Below the pieces are notes generated by a model that was given only the letters and a program-made list of their open reading frames with translations, ran no database searches and had not been told where the DNA came from. Both the position numbers and the translations under genes were made by a program. A stretch of DNA of 64,000 bases from Sphagnum magellanicum (lineage: Eukaryota > Streptophyta > Sphagnopsida > Sphagnales > Sphagnaceae), in NCBI GenBank assembly GCA_021904315.1, contig CM038920.1, forward strand, positions 18,104,001-18,168,000. The letters are read 5' to 3'. Numbering within the stretch: position 1 is the stretch's first letter; the number at the start of each line of letters is the position of its first letter. Shown here one piece after another: positions 1 through 10,860 of the stretch.

Positions 1-857
1 ATTACAATGGATGTAAAAAACCAACAATTATTACGAGACATATATGCGGATATTTGCAATGGATGTAAAAAATTAATAACTATTACGAGACCTTATATGT
101 GGGTATTGCATATTGGAAATTATAATAAAAAAGATGTAGGTATTGCATAATGTTCATTTTGATATTTGTAAACCCTAAACAAATTAATGTTACTTATTCA
201 TATGGGCCTATTTAAGTTTTGATTCTTAAATCTAAAGTAACAAAAAAATCATTAAAAAGAAGACATATATGATTAACCATATACCCATCAAACAAGTGTG
301 ACTAGAAGAAAATATTATATTGATAAAAAATGTATAAAAATGGGTGGATCAAAAATTGCTAAAAGAACCCAATGGAAAAAAAAAGTTCTTTATAATATAT
401 CAAAGGATTAAAGTTCAAAAATTAAGTAGTCCAAAAAATGAAAGGGCTGAAAAAACCTAGCTGACTTATAAAATGGAAACCCTAAACCATATCATTATCT
501 ACAATCTTGTGTTTAGTTCGGTAAGCAACTACTACATTTACAACCTTTGCTAACTTTCAATTTGCTAACCCAACATTTTTTGATCGAAAATCTCAATTTC
601 TATTGAGAGTGATCTCACCATTTGAATTACAAACTATCAGCATTATTAAGTTGATTCATCAATTCTTAGTTATAATGGAACAACATTTGCTCCCCAAGTC
701 TTGATTGTAATGGATCAACATTTTGCTTCCTAATTATTTGTTTTGATGAAACAACATCTTATTTGTGAACTTCTAAATCACCACCACCTTTTTTCAATCT
801 CTTTCCTCTAGCCATTACAACCTTCAACATTAAAACAAACCACCATTTCATTGTTAA
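1..857. other. Non-coding AT-rich flank with a short direct repeat
   Basis: I see no supported gene. Positions 5-56 and 57-108 are two imperfect copies of a 52-bp unit that begins CAATGGATGTAAAAAA and contains ATTACGAGAC; this is a small local duplication. Around 470 the text CTTATAAAATGG resembles a TATA box, but no reading frame follows it, so I do not call a promoter. The rest is ordinary AT-rich sequence. Confidence 0.5.
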
Positions 858-1860
858 TTGTCAATTATAATGAACCAAACCAAAAGGTTCAAAAAAGAAA
901 AAAAAGAAAAAAGAAAGAAGGGAACAACAACATGTTACCATTGCCTTCTTCACAACACCACCACCATAAAAGAAGGCACTGACATTGTTGTTGTCACCTT
1001 CTTCGCAACAAAACCATCACTTTTTTTTGCAGCAAAGCCATCACAAAAGGTGACGAAAGTTGTCATCATCTTCTTCTTCTTTTTTGCAACCCCACCACAA
1101 ATGAAGGCAACAACAAGCAATGGCAACAAGCTACCATTGCCTTAGGCATTCCAAAAAAACCACAGAAGAAGATAATGGCAATGCGTCGTCATCTTTTTCT
1201 TCTCAAACACAAAAAAGAAGGCGATGCTAATAAGGCAAGCTACCGTTGCCTTCTTCATTACAACAAAACTAGAGAAGGAAACGACATCACAATATCATCA
1301 TCCTCTTCTTCTTTACAACATTATCACATAAGAAGACGATGGTGTGTTGTCGTTATCGTCTTCTTCTTCTCAAACAAAGCGAAGAAAGCAACAACAGCTT
1401 GTTGTTGTCGCCTTCTTCACTACAAAAGAACCAGAAAAAAAAACGATTACGTAATGTCATCGTTTTCTTCTTCTCAAACATAAGGAAGAAGGCAATGGCA
1501 ACAACTTCCATCACCTTCTTTTTCTTTACAATAGTACCGTAGAAGAAGATAACAGTTAATTGCCGTCGTCTTCTTTTTGTTCTCAAACATAGCGAAAAAG
1601 GCGATGGCAGGTTGCTACTATTGCCTTCTTCACTACAACAAAACCAAAGAAGAAGACGACGACGCGATGCCATTGTCTTCTTCTCTACAACAGTACCACA
1701 GAAGAAGACGATGGCGTATTGCTGTTGTCTTCTTCTTCTCAAACAAAATGAAGAAGGCAAAAACAACTTGTTGCCATCGCCTTCTTTGTTGCAACAGAAC
1801 CAAAGAACAAGATGACGACGCATTGCCATCATTTTCTTCTTCTCAAACATAAAGAAGGTC
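858..1860. repeat. Imperfect GAAGAAG/CTTCTTC-rich tandem array
   Basis: A degenerate minisatellite whose units contain a TTCTTCTTCTCAAAC block followed by a GAAGAAGGC block and a CAACA-rich stretch. The TTCTCAAAC landmark recurs near 1197, 1365, 1472, 1580, 1735 and 1837, so spacing varies from about 100 to 170 bp. Because the units have few stop triplets, moderately long frames are open on both strands (up to 182 codons on the minus strand at 1353-1901). These frames are low-complexity translations of the repeat and I do not call them genes. Confidence 0.75.
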
Positions 1861-1985
1861 GTCATCTTTGTTGCAACAAAACCACACAAAAAATAACCCA
1901 AAAAAATGAAAAGAAAGAGGGAGCTTAACTGCTAGCTCCCATTTTGGCCCATCACTTTTCGCTCTCGCTTCAAGCATGTTGTCCT

Positions 1986-2120
1986 GGTTGCCACTTTTGC
2001 CCTCCCGTTTTTGGTTGCCACTTTTGCCCTCTTGCTTCTGGCTACCACTTTTGCCTTCCTGCTTTTGGCTGCCATTTTTGCCCTCCCACTTGAAGCTCCT
2101 AGTTATGCCCTCCCACTTCA
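1986..2120. repeat. 27-bp minisatellite, about five copies
   Basis: The block GGTTGCCACTTTTGCCCTCC and close variants starts at 1986, 2013, 2040, 2067 and about 2094, giving an exact 27-bp period. On the minus strand it translates as a nine-residue repeat (KQEGKSGSQ-like). The period is a multiple of three, which keeps that frame open, but nothing upstream or downstream supports a gene. Confidence 0.85.
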
Positions 2121-2157
2121 AGCTTTCTTGAACTTTAACGATGGAATGATCGCAAAA

Positions 2158-2250
2158 TGAGGTGAGGTAGGTAGGAGGGGGGAAATAGCTGGGAGGGAGG
2201 TAGGAGGGGGGAGGTAAGTAGGAGGGAGGTAGGAGGGAAAAACTTTGGGG
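2158..2250. repeat. G-rich GGTAGGAGGG tract
   Basis: About 90 bases of almost pure purine on the + strand, built from GGGAGG and GGTAGG blocks with several runs of four to six G. This strongly contrasts with the AT-rich surroundings. It has enough G-runs for G-quadruplex folding, which is inference. The GGTAGG motif recurs in other patches of this window. Confidence 0.75.
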
Positions 2251-2583
2251 TAGAGAAGAGGCTGAAAAAACTAAAAACTTTGGGCATGGGAAGATCTATT
2301 TTTGGTTCATCCCCAAAACAACTTGAACGGCCTCATCTTCAATTGGTGCATTGGTGGCTGTTGGTTCACTCTAGCCAAAAAATCAAACTAGTTGTAATAA
2401 CCATTGGCCTTGAGCCAATTACTAGACATAATCAATGTCCTTTACATGCATAACATGTTCAATAGTTGGATGCGAATCACTTTTCATCAACACACAATGA
2501 TAATATGAATTATCTTTTTGTTCACAGAAAATGAAATACATGCAATTTAACAACGAATATAACTATAATGTGGACATGCTGGT
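2251..2583. other. Left flank of the 24-kb element
   Basis: No gene or clear repeat seen. The last five bases (2579-2583, CTGGT) match four of the five bases TTGGT that follow the 3' LTR at 27027-27031, as expected for an old target-site duplication. Confidence 0.5.
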
Positions 2584-3101
2584 TGTTCCCCAAATTTTAT
2601 TATAATAGGTGATAAAACTTAACATGTGAAAGAATATGATAGATGATAGGTCAACATGTAGCTAGTTAATAGGTAGTTGATAGAGCAAGTAGTTTGTAAA
2701 ACAAGTAAATATTAACAAGAAATTCATTTTTGAAATTTTTGGACTGTTAGTGTATATACTAATTAGATATTGTTTAAATAGATTAATGAAATTACTTATT
2801 TTTTAATTAACATATATATAAGTAGAGAAAAAAGAAGGGATCAGAAACTTTGGAGACTATAAGTTTCAAAACTTTTATTTTGTAATTTCAAATTTGCAAT
2901 GAAGAATAGGAACTTTCCACTGTCAATTATTATTTTTTAGTTTTGCAACTTGTATACATTTTTTATTTAGAGTTTTGATTCATCCATAGGTCTTAGAGAT
3001 TTTTTTATTGAATGTACGTGTTGTTGATTAATTGAACCTATTTTGGAAGTAAAAGGACTATAAAGAATTTTGATGGGAAACCACAAAAAAATTCATTAAC
3101 A
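2584..3101 (+). repeat. 5' LTR of the 24-kb element
   Basis: 518 bp, starting TGTTCCCC and ending TTAACA. It aligns over its length with 26224-27026. Shared landmarks include GATAGGTCAACATGTAG, TTTTTTAATTAACAT followed by ATATAAGTAG (a plausible TATA region), GTTTTGCAACTTGTATACAT and GATTTTTTTATTGAATGTAC. It serves as promoter and terminator of the element in intact relatives; here it is diverged and probably silent. Confidence 0.85.
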
Positions 3102-3103
3102 TT

Positions 3104-3120
3104 TGGTGACCAAGCAATGG
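3104..3120 (+). other. Primer-binding site of the 24-kb element
   Basis: TGGTGACCAAGCAATGG begins two bases after the LTR end and starts with TGG, the complement of a tRNA 3' CCA, as expected for minus-strand priming in LTR retrotransposons. I did not identify the matching tRNA. Confidence 0.6.
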
Positions 3121-3439
3121 ATCAAAATTTATAACATTCATGTTTAGAATTTTTGGTTATAATCATTAAGCATTATATCAAAATTATAAGCACTAGCCCT
3201 TACAATTTTTAGTTCGTATCATTTTATTTTATTTTGTGCAAAATTTTAAATAGTGTTGTTGTTTCTTTTCCATTTTGAAAACATTAGGGGAATAGGTAGT
3301 AGTGTAGAATTTTTGAAGGAAGTCGAACATCATATCTATAAAACAAATTATTTAATTTTTTTGATTGTTGGGTGGAATTGATTTGGTTTTATGTTAAAAA
3401 ATAATGTGAATATTTTTTCAAAACCTATTATTTTACAAG

Positions 3440-4925
3440 GTCAAGAGTGGTTATAAAAAGTCTTAGGAAACAATTAGATCAGGTTATACATCAACCTACA
3501 TTAAAACATGCACAAATGCAAGATGAACAACATGTGCAACCTATGGGAAATGAATTGGTGAATGCACCAAACATGGAGGTAGCAGAATGAATAGAATTCA
3601 ACAATCAACATCAAATTACAGTCAAATAGGTTATGCATAAGGAAACCAACCATACCCTCAACCACTCACCAAGTGACACCACAAATTTCAACACAACAAT
3701 GAGCAAAAAGTCTTCACAATGGTGGCAATAACAAACTTGTTCAAAATTTGATGTTGTTTTAGCACAATAATAATGGCAATCTGCAACCTTTAATTATTTC
3801 ATACCCATAACAAGTGCACCAACACAAACAATAATCTTTATTGGGTTACAAAATCATGAATCAAATCCCGATATTGATTTGGTGACAACCAATTGAAAGA
3901 TGGAATGAATCCAACTTATAAATAAATTAAAATAACTTCACTGCATCAATTAAAGACCTTCTAATCAATTAGTTTCCATGTCGCATTTGGAATCGATTGA
4001 ACCTTGAACACCACCAGCTATTGTTTGACAAGGGCCCACATACCAACATGTCCTTTGGTCAACTAGATCGGTTTGTGGTCAAAATGAAAGACTACATGTT
4101 CCACACAACACACCAATTTCATGAAGAAATTTGGATGTTGAAACTATAACCTATTCTTATTGTCAACATGTGGGACATCAATTCAAACATCGCCCTTTTG
4201 TTGATGATACATTAATATAACTTTTAAAGGATGAGGTGATGAGTTTTCATCAACTTGTCCTTCCAACTACAACAATTGTATTACCAAATGTACTTGTGCA
4301 ACAAATTCAAGTCATGAATTCAAGTTTTGGTCATATGGCAATATTTGTTAACTATCAACCAACCAAGCAACCACCTATTACACCATTTGTACCAAATAAG
4401 ACTAATGTTGTACCTACATTTACATATCCAATGTGGTATAATGTCATACCCCCTTACATACTTTCAAATCCTAGTTTGTATCTAGCATATCTTACTAAAA
4501 TGAAAAGATTTTATCCTTTAATTTCTAATAATTATATAGGTTACATACCTAGATATGTGTTATGTGCACTTGGTATCAAAAAAACTTGTCATACCATTAA
4601 TACAAACACTAAGGTAATTAGCTAATCATTAACAAAGAGAAAAAGACTTGATTAGCAACAAGTGATAACTTCAATGACAACTACTATACCCATTAATATT
4701 GAAATACATCAAATCAATGACAATTTGCCAATTCATGTACCACATAGAAGTTTTGTTCATCATCCACCAGATGGAGGACAACCTAAAGATACACATGGAG
4801 GAAGTTCATCAAGAAGAAATCCAATTGGAGGACCAACATTTAATCCATGTGTTGGATCATTTGGATGGCTAGCACTTGATCCACGAATGTTCATACTACC
4901 ATGGTATCCACCACTTAGGTGAAAT
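3440..4925 (+). pseudogene. Decayed gag N-terminal region
   Basis: Broken reading frames that fit one degraded protein preceding the gag core. Around 4050-4210 a coherent stretch includes MKDYMFHTT, FHEEIWML and then, in a shifted frame, a short Cys/His cluster (CQHVGHQFKH followed by PFVDD). Then come 4236-4625 and 4662-4922, which are open and rich in Pro, Thr, Asn and Tyr, including FNPCVGSFGWLALDPRMF. Low-complexity Pro/Gln-rich N-terminal gag segments are common in plant gypsy elements. There are stops between the segments and frame changes, and no usable start codon can be chosen. That the segments form one protein is inferred from order and spacing. Confidence 0.55.
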
Positions 4926-5325
4926 CATGGTCAAAAGAGCCAGGGGCACCAAGGTAAAAGTCCTTTTCCAAGGACTACACATGACAAATTTCAATTTTGT
5001 GTTGGTTTATAACTTAAATTTTATAATTTGAATACCCCATTTAACATTGCATTTTAGGTATAAATACATTCTGACTACAAATTGATTTTATATCATGTAT
5101 GTTACACATTCATGCCCTCTATCACATATATATGAACAAATTTTATTTAAATCACATTTTCAAAATCCACAATTTTTAAGGTCAAAAGCATTTTTATTCA
5201 AATATCCCAAAAACATTTATGATAATCCAAACTAATATGTTTCCCTTGTGACCTTTCAAACATACAAAAATGTAGTTCTGAGGAATGTCCATTCACTTGG
5301 GTGGCTCCTTTGATTGTGATTTTGC
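4917..5325. repeat. Non-coding block inside gag, shared with 45573-46230 (inverted)
   Basis: This stretch separates the N-terminal gag remnant from the gag core and has no coherent frame. Its reverse complement reappears at 45573-46230. Shared landmarks are CATGGTYAAARGAGC, TTCCAAGGACTACACATGAC, TTGGTTTATAACTTAAA, ATTGATTTTATATCATGTAT, CATTTTCAAAATCC and TTTCAAACATACAAAAATG. The other copy has about 230 extra bases in the middle. It could be an insertion, an intron or a conserved non-coding spacer. It contains CAAGGTAAA at 4949-4957, which resembles a 5' splice site, but I cannot show a 3' site. Confidence 0.65.
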
Positions 5326-6020
5326 CTACTTGCTATCCAACTTGTACCAAAAGTAGTAACCAAGTTACCACACAAGAAGTTGCAATACCCAACTTATGTC
5401 AAAGAGACCCTAATGCTCATAGTAGAATATTAAAAAAGGCCATTAAAGCTAATGGTGAAACTATGTAGGTTGACATTATCAACTTGTTTGGTTTCACTTT
5501 TAAAAATAGTATTTTTAAATGGGGTGAGAATTTTGTTCAAAATCATCCAAATTGCACATTTGAAAAACTAGAACAAACATTTTGTAAATGGTTCAAAGTA
5601 ATCAAAAATGACAAAGAGGTTTACATACAAAACATTCAACAACAAATTGTTGAACATGTGGAGGTTTATTGTGAACACCTATTGAAATTAGCAAATTGCT
5701 TACAAGTTAGAGCAACATATGTTTTCTTCACCATTGTTTTCAAAGTAGGTTTGTTGCCATATCTATGATTAACAACAATTGGTATGAAATGTCATACTTT
5801 GATTAAACACAAAGAAACTGCTATATTCTATGAAGAAAGTGGACCTATTAATGTAAATTATAATGTTTTACCAATAACACTAGAGACTAATGCAATAACA
5901 AAACTAGTAATACATGTTGTTACAACTAAAGCTTTATATACATGTATTAACTATGGTAAAGCAAGTCATATTTTGGATACCTATTATATAACTAAAAGAG
6001 AAAAGTTCCAATAGTACCAA
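5326..6020 (+). pseudogene. Decayed gag core with mutated CCHC zinc knuckle
   Basis: Frame 3 from about 5326 reads through an internal stop at 5466 into an open stretch 5484-5768 with the pattern of the Retrotrans_gag (capsid) family: FGFTFKNSIFKWGENF, HPNCTFEKLEQTFCKWF and VEVYCEHLLKLANCLQV. A short break leads to 5784-6014 with MKCHTLIKHKE and, near 5940-5990, CINYGKASHILDTY. That is a CX2CX4HX4C zinc knuckle in which the second and fourth Cys are now Tyr. Both changes are TGY to TAY. The product would package element RNA in virus-like particles. It is certainly non-functional. Confidence 0.75.
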
Positions 6021-6559
6021 CATATGTGTTTCAACATATGGGGCACAAACCTAGTAAACCAAATTCAAAAATGTCATGTTTTATTTCCCTTTTTATTTTT
6101 ATAAAACAAGTTTGTGGTTTCAATGTTTGTCTCATTTGTTTTAGGAGTAGGCATCACAAGATTTTTTCTTGTCAAAGCATATTCTGCCATGTAGGATTGT
6201 GTCAAAGAATATTTTGTCATGTATGATTTTGTCAAAGAATATTTTGCCATAGTGGATGGATTTGTCAAGGAATATTTTGATGACATGTGATAAATATGTT
6301 TTAGAATTTATTTTTTTGCTCACATTCACCTGCTCATGCTCACATGCTCACGAAATAACATTCCTGGTTGGGCTAGATTGCTTAAAACTACAAATGACCA
6401 TCAACTAGTTGAAAATAGTTAAATCAATGAAATACTTTCACAATCAATGACATTATAAAAGATTTCAGAAGAAATTTTGAAGGATATTAACACTATAAGT
6501 CTTGGAGACCAACTATACACTCAACTTGGGACAATTGTTATAGGTAATACCTAACATTA

Positions 6560-7150
6560 AACATTACATTTTTAACTTGCTACCATCAAAACTTGTTTCA
6601 TCTAAACCTATCGTTGCTTCAATAGCAATGGATCATTAAATGGTAGTTATACATGTTCAAGTCGGAAGGAACTTCATTGAGGATGTCCTTTTAGATGGTG
6701 GTTATGGAATTAATATTATTATTGAAAAGTTACGAGTGTAGTTAGGATTACCAAAACCAAAACTAGCACCTTACAACTTGCACATGGCAAATCAAACCAT
6801 TGCTAAAACCTTAGGTTTGATCAAAGATCTTAAAAAAACATTCCATGGAATTCTTTATACATTCACCTTTACTGTTATACATAATAGTGTATTGGATTTT
6901 AATGATTCCATGTTATTAGGTTGACCTTGGTTTTAAAATGCTAAAGTATCTTATGATTAAGCTAATAATATTATTATCTTCCAAAGAATTAATATAATCA
7001 CAATCATACTTGTTACTAAGAAATTAAGAGTACCAACTAAATCACCTGAAGAATTAGTTTGTTATGACTTTCATTCTAGAATCTTTGAGGAGGAAAATCT
7101 AGTGTTTGTTATAAAACCAAAGTTGTTTTCAATAGGAAACATAATTGTAC
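6560..7150 (+). pseudogene. Decayed retropepsin-type aspartic protease
   Basis: The frame reads VGRNFIEDVLLDGGYGINII with the DGG active-site motif at 6694-6702 (families use D-S/T-G; DGG occurs in some plant gypsy proteases). It continues with EKLRV, LGLPKPKLAPYNLHMANQTI and SVLDFNDSMLLG followed by PWF, a typical order of a retropepsin domain with the ML(L)GRPW-type end. The Arg of that end is replaced by a stop (TGA, expected CGA). Several other stops are present. The enzyme would have processed the Gag-Pol polyprotein. Confidence 0.75.
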
Positions 7151-8690
7151 TTAAACCAACCAAAGTTGTTTTCAATAGGAAACATAATTGTACCTAAACC
7201 AACCAAATTAAACCATATTGTTATTTTTATTCCATCAATAGATATTGGGTTAGTTGAATAAGTACCTGATGCAATTGTTGAACTACCTTTTCAAATAACT
7301 ATACCTCATGATATTTTTAAGCAACACTTCCCAAAGACATTCTTCCTACCTAAAGTGGGAGATATCGGGCATAAGCATGGTACATTATGCTAGTTAATGA
7401 CACTTACTACTTTTAGAAAGTACCCATTAGTTATGCCTTAATATATTGGATTCATGAGTATTATTTTAACTCAATGATCAATAATATTGAAGAACCACAT
7501 GTTTTAATATGCATTTAAGTACATTTTTTGAAATGTAAGTACTGGAAAGTATGTGTCCACTTTTGCAAAATAGAGTTACAAGTACATGAAAGTAAAATAT
7601 CAATTAAAATTATTGTACTTTCAAGTTGATAAAGCCTTAATGTGTATGAATATAGTTTCAACTTTTCATATTATGGCCATAATTTATAAAATGTTCAATG
7701 TAAATGTATGTTAAAAAATTTAAACAACTAGTCAATTTAGAACATACTTTCCATCCATTTTTTAACATAAAAATTCTTCAAATTTATAATAAACTCGATG
7801 AAGAGCTCTATGATTTCAAAATGCAATTTAAATAGAGTTTTAATATCTTTTTGAATGTGAATGTTGAAAAGAGACTATTTTTGAAATTAAATTTTCATAG
7901 GACTATTTTCTTGGTATATTTTATCATGTTTGGACCATGTGACAATTGATGAGAGACTTGCTTGAAAAAGAGTTCGGAATCTACACATTGTTTGCTAAAC
8001 TATCACAAAAGAAGAACAATTAATAAAAATCAACATGGGCATTCAAGAGAACTTATAATAGGTGAAAATGAACATTGATTTTGAACTTGTTATTCATGTT
8101 CAACTAGTTGAATAGCTAAAGGAGGGTAAAAGCATGGTTAGGTGGCTCGCGTTTGACATTTTGAAAAGTCCGCATCTTACACTAACTACAATTCCTGCAT
8201 TTAAAATAATTATCAAACTATAAATCCTATAATTATCCCCTATGGTTTTGGTCATAAATATTAATAGACCACCTTATAAATATCCCTAAACATGTGATTA
8301 GTCAAAAAATTTAGAGAAAAGTTTAAAGATTTCAATGTGAAATGGAATATCAATTGTAAAAAATGACAAAAATCACAACAAGTTAATATTTTAAATATTT
8401 TAAATATATATATTGGAAAAATTTCAATGCATCTTACAATTAAATTATTCATTTTATGGTGTCTTATTTTTTAATTTAATTTAAATATTAATATGACATA
8501 TTTTTTGAATCCACATTTTTCATTTTCTGTATGTGACAAACATAATGTCAACATTTCAAAAGTTCACAATGAATCTATTCTTTTCTTTAAATTCATCCAT
8601 AATTTTTAATAAGATTTTCACTAAAGTCTATTGCAACATGGTTAATGAAAAAATTGAAAATTTTTAATGTTTGATATGATTTTACATTTT
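7151..8690 (+). pseudogene. Decayed linker between protease and reverse transcriptase
   Basis: Scattered coherent pieces in changing frames lie here, including VPDAIVELPFQITIPHDIFKQ near 7265-7325 and ILKSPHL/TTIPAF near 8160-8205. They fit a Pol linker without a known catalytic role. A short duplication at 7120-7195 repeats CCAAAGTTGTTTTCAATAGG. Most of 7640-8690 is too decayed to assign and is very AT-rich. The minus-strand frame at 8261-8452 is a shadow and is not called. Confidence 0.45.
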
Positions 8691-9560
8691 ACGTTCATCT
8701 GTAATCCAGAAAAATTACAATTATGATAATCCAAATTGTCCACCTATTTGTGCTTTCACCCAAAAGTTCAAAAATATTTTTGTGTGGACTTATAAAAATT
8801 TGAAGGGCATACCACCTAAAATAGTTCAACATTGAATTGAGCTAGATACATTGATACCATTTGTTCATCAAGCAAGGTACTAGTTAAATCTTAATTGTGC
8901 ACCCATTATCAAACATGACATTGAGAAGCTACTTGCTATAGGTTTCATTAAACTTGTTGAGGAGGTTACTTGGCTATCACCAATAATCATAGTGACCAAA
9001 AAAAATGGCAAATTGAAAATTTATGTGGATTTTAGAAAGCTAAATGTTGCCACAAAAAAAGATCCATAGCCTTTACCTTTTCCAGATAAAGTTATAAATA
9101 TAGTAACTAGACATGAAGTTTATACCTTCTTATATGATTTTTCTCGATACCATCAAATTTCCATTACATCTAAAGATGAATACAATTAAAATTGTTTTTG
9201 CTATTAACTAGGGGGGTTTTGTATGGGTTGTGATGCCTTTTGGGGTCAAAAATGGATTGCCTACCTATTAAAGGGTAGTTACAAAAGCTTTCCATGAGTA
9301 CATTGATCTATTCAGGAAGATCTTTTTAGATGATTATACTATTTTTAATGACCTATCCACCCATATAGAGAAACTCATAAAGTGTTTCCTTAAGTGTAGA
9401 AAACTTGGCATTAATTTCAATCCAAAGAAATGTGAATTCATAGTTTGTTCTTGAATTATCTTGGGATTTTTTCTAAAGAAAAAAAAAACACATGTTCCTA
9501 AGAAAATAAAGGTCATAATCAAAATGATAGTACCCAAAACACCTCAAGAGGTCTAGGTGT
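8691..9560 (+). pseudogene. Decayed reverse transcriptase
   Basis: The fingers region reads ICAFTQKF and FVWTYKNLKG at about 8750-8810. After stops come IIKHDIEKLLAIGFIKLVEE, VTKKNGKLKIYVDFRKLN (9000-9045) and FLYDFSRYHQI. The catalytic motif appears as FLDD at 9323-9334 in a shifted frame, followed by KCRKLGINFNPKKCEF and ILGFF. These are the ordered motifs of Ty3/gypsy RT (RVT_1). Frameshifts lie between about 9185 and 9320, and many stops replace Gln, Arg or Trp codons. The enzyme copied element RNA into cDNA; this copy is dead. Confidence 0.85.
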
Positions 9561-10860
9561 TCAACGGAATGGCCCAATTCTATGAATGTTCCATAATTGT
9601 TTTTGCCTCTATTTGAAAGTCCTATCACAAAATTACTTAGGAAAATGAAGGTATTTGATTGGACAACTTCATTTCAACCAATTGGGAAGACATCAAAATT
9701 CAAGCTCCCATTCAAATTAATCCCAATTGAAAACTAAAATTTCATATTCATACTAATACATCTCAACTAGCAATAGGGGCAAATACATGTTCAGAATCCA
9801 ATTGGTGAATTTGAACAATTGGTTATGTATTCTTCTAAACTATTAAATTTTGTTAAGAGAAATTATATTACTATTAAGAGAGAGGTTTTAATTATGGTCT
9901 ATGCCTTACACAAGTTTAACATTATTTCTTAAGTAATAGGTTTATATTTAATGTTGATCATATGAATTTAATACATTTAGTTAACAAGCCATAGTGTAGA
10001 TGCATAATCAAGTGGCTCAGTTTTGTGACAAAACAATTTTTTTTTCATGGGTACCTTTTATTCAAATGCATATGGTGATTAATATATCCTTAGATCTAGT
10101 AATCGAGACTTGGATCTAAATTAACAATTTCATTATGAAGAGAACTATGTGGTTATTTATTAATAAAAAAACTCATTTATTAATAGTAATGGACTTTTGA
10201 AGTAAAAAAAAATGGATTGGTTGTTTGATTGGAACGTCGCAAAATGGAAAAAATTATATTGATCCACATTCCAAATTTGTTATTTGGACTCAAAATATGA
10301 TGAAATACAAAATGATAAACTCATATCAAGAATTTTTTCTTTCAAACCTTTAACCATTTAATAGTTAAGGACTTTTGAATGGTTAAAATTTGACCATATT
10401 TTCATAAATCCCTATATGAGTTGCAATATATGGTTTGTTTTTCAATTTCTTTGTCCCAAAAAATATGTTTTTGAAAATTTTACATGGGTCATTATTCATA
10501 TGGATTTTGTGGGTTCCTTTTAAGACTTTCAAATTAAAAAATGACATTAGTTACATTAAACATAAGTTTTCACATATACTTAAGAAAGTTTGTAGGTGAT
10601 TGAACATGTATTATTCAAATATTAGAATAATAGCATTTTAAATTTTAACAACCGTGTCCATTTGAATCATTTTAGATAATCTTGTATGGACTCATGGGGA
10701 CTATAATTTTTGTCATTTTTTAGCCACTCAATTGTGCATTCACATTACAAGTTTTTGATAGGTTATTTAGATGGTTATTGTTGTTTTTAGAATATGATTT
10801 CGAGATTGTGTACAAGCCTAGTAGATCTCACCTAATGGTAAAGGCTTTAAGTTAATTACC
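9561..10860 (+). pseudogene. Decayed RNase H region, interrupted
   Basis: Pieces such as NVDHMNLIHLVNKP near 9950-9990 and the end of the domain with LFRWLLLFLEYDFEIVYKPSR (10757-10830) fit the RNase H of gypsy Pol, with VKALS where relatives carry ADALSR. The two parts should be almost adjacent but are separated by about 0.7 kb of non-matching sequence (10041-10754). The domain would degrade RNA in RNA-DNA hybrids during reverse transcription. Confidence 0.65.
10041..10754. other. Extra segment splitting the RNase H region
   Basis: About 0.7 kb of AT-rich sequence that does not fit the surrounding Pol reading. The IKWLSF sequence just before it (near 10005-10030) corresponds to the same protein position as FRWLLLF just after it, so the Pol text seems to resume where it stopped. 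No clear terminal inverted repeat or target duplication was found, so it may be an old insertion or a rearranged piece of the same element. Confidence 0.4.

Noticed and set aside
466-500. TATA-box-like promoter (CTTATAAAATGG)
   Set aside because: No reading frame or transcript feature follows; such strings are common in AT-rich DNA.
1353-1901. 182-codon open frame on the minus strand
   Set aside because: It is a translation of the GAAGAAG/CTTCTTC array; composition follows the repeat and the other strand is equally open.
4949-5325. Intron inside gag (CAAGGTAAA as donor)
   Set aside because: A plausible donor-like string exists in both copies, but no convincing acceptor or frame continuity could be shown, so it is kept only as one explanation of the shared block.
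8748-8762. A second end of the GGGTGAAAGC element family (TGTGCTTTCACCC)
   Set aside because: It lies inside the reverse transcriptase reading (ICAFTQKF), so the match is coincidental coding sequence.
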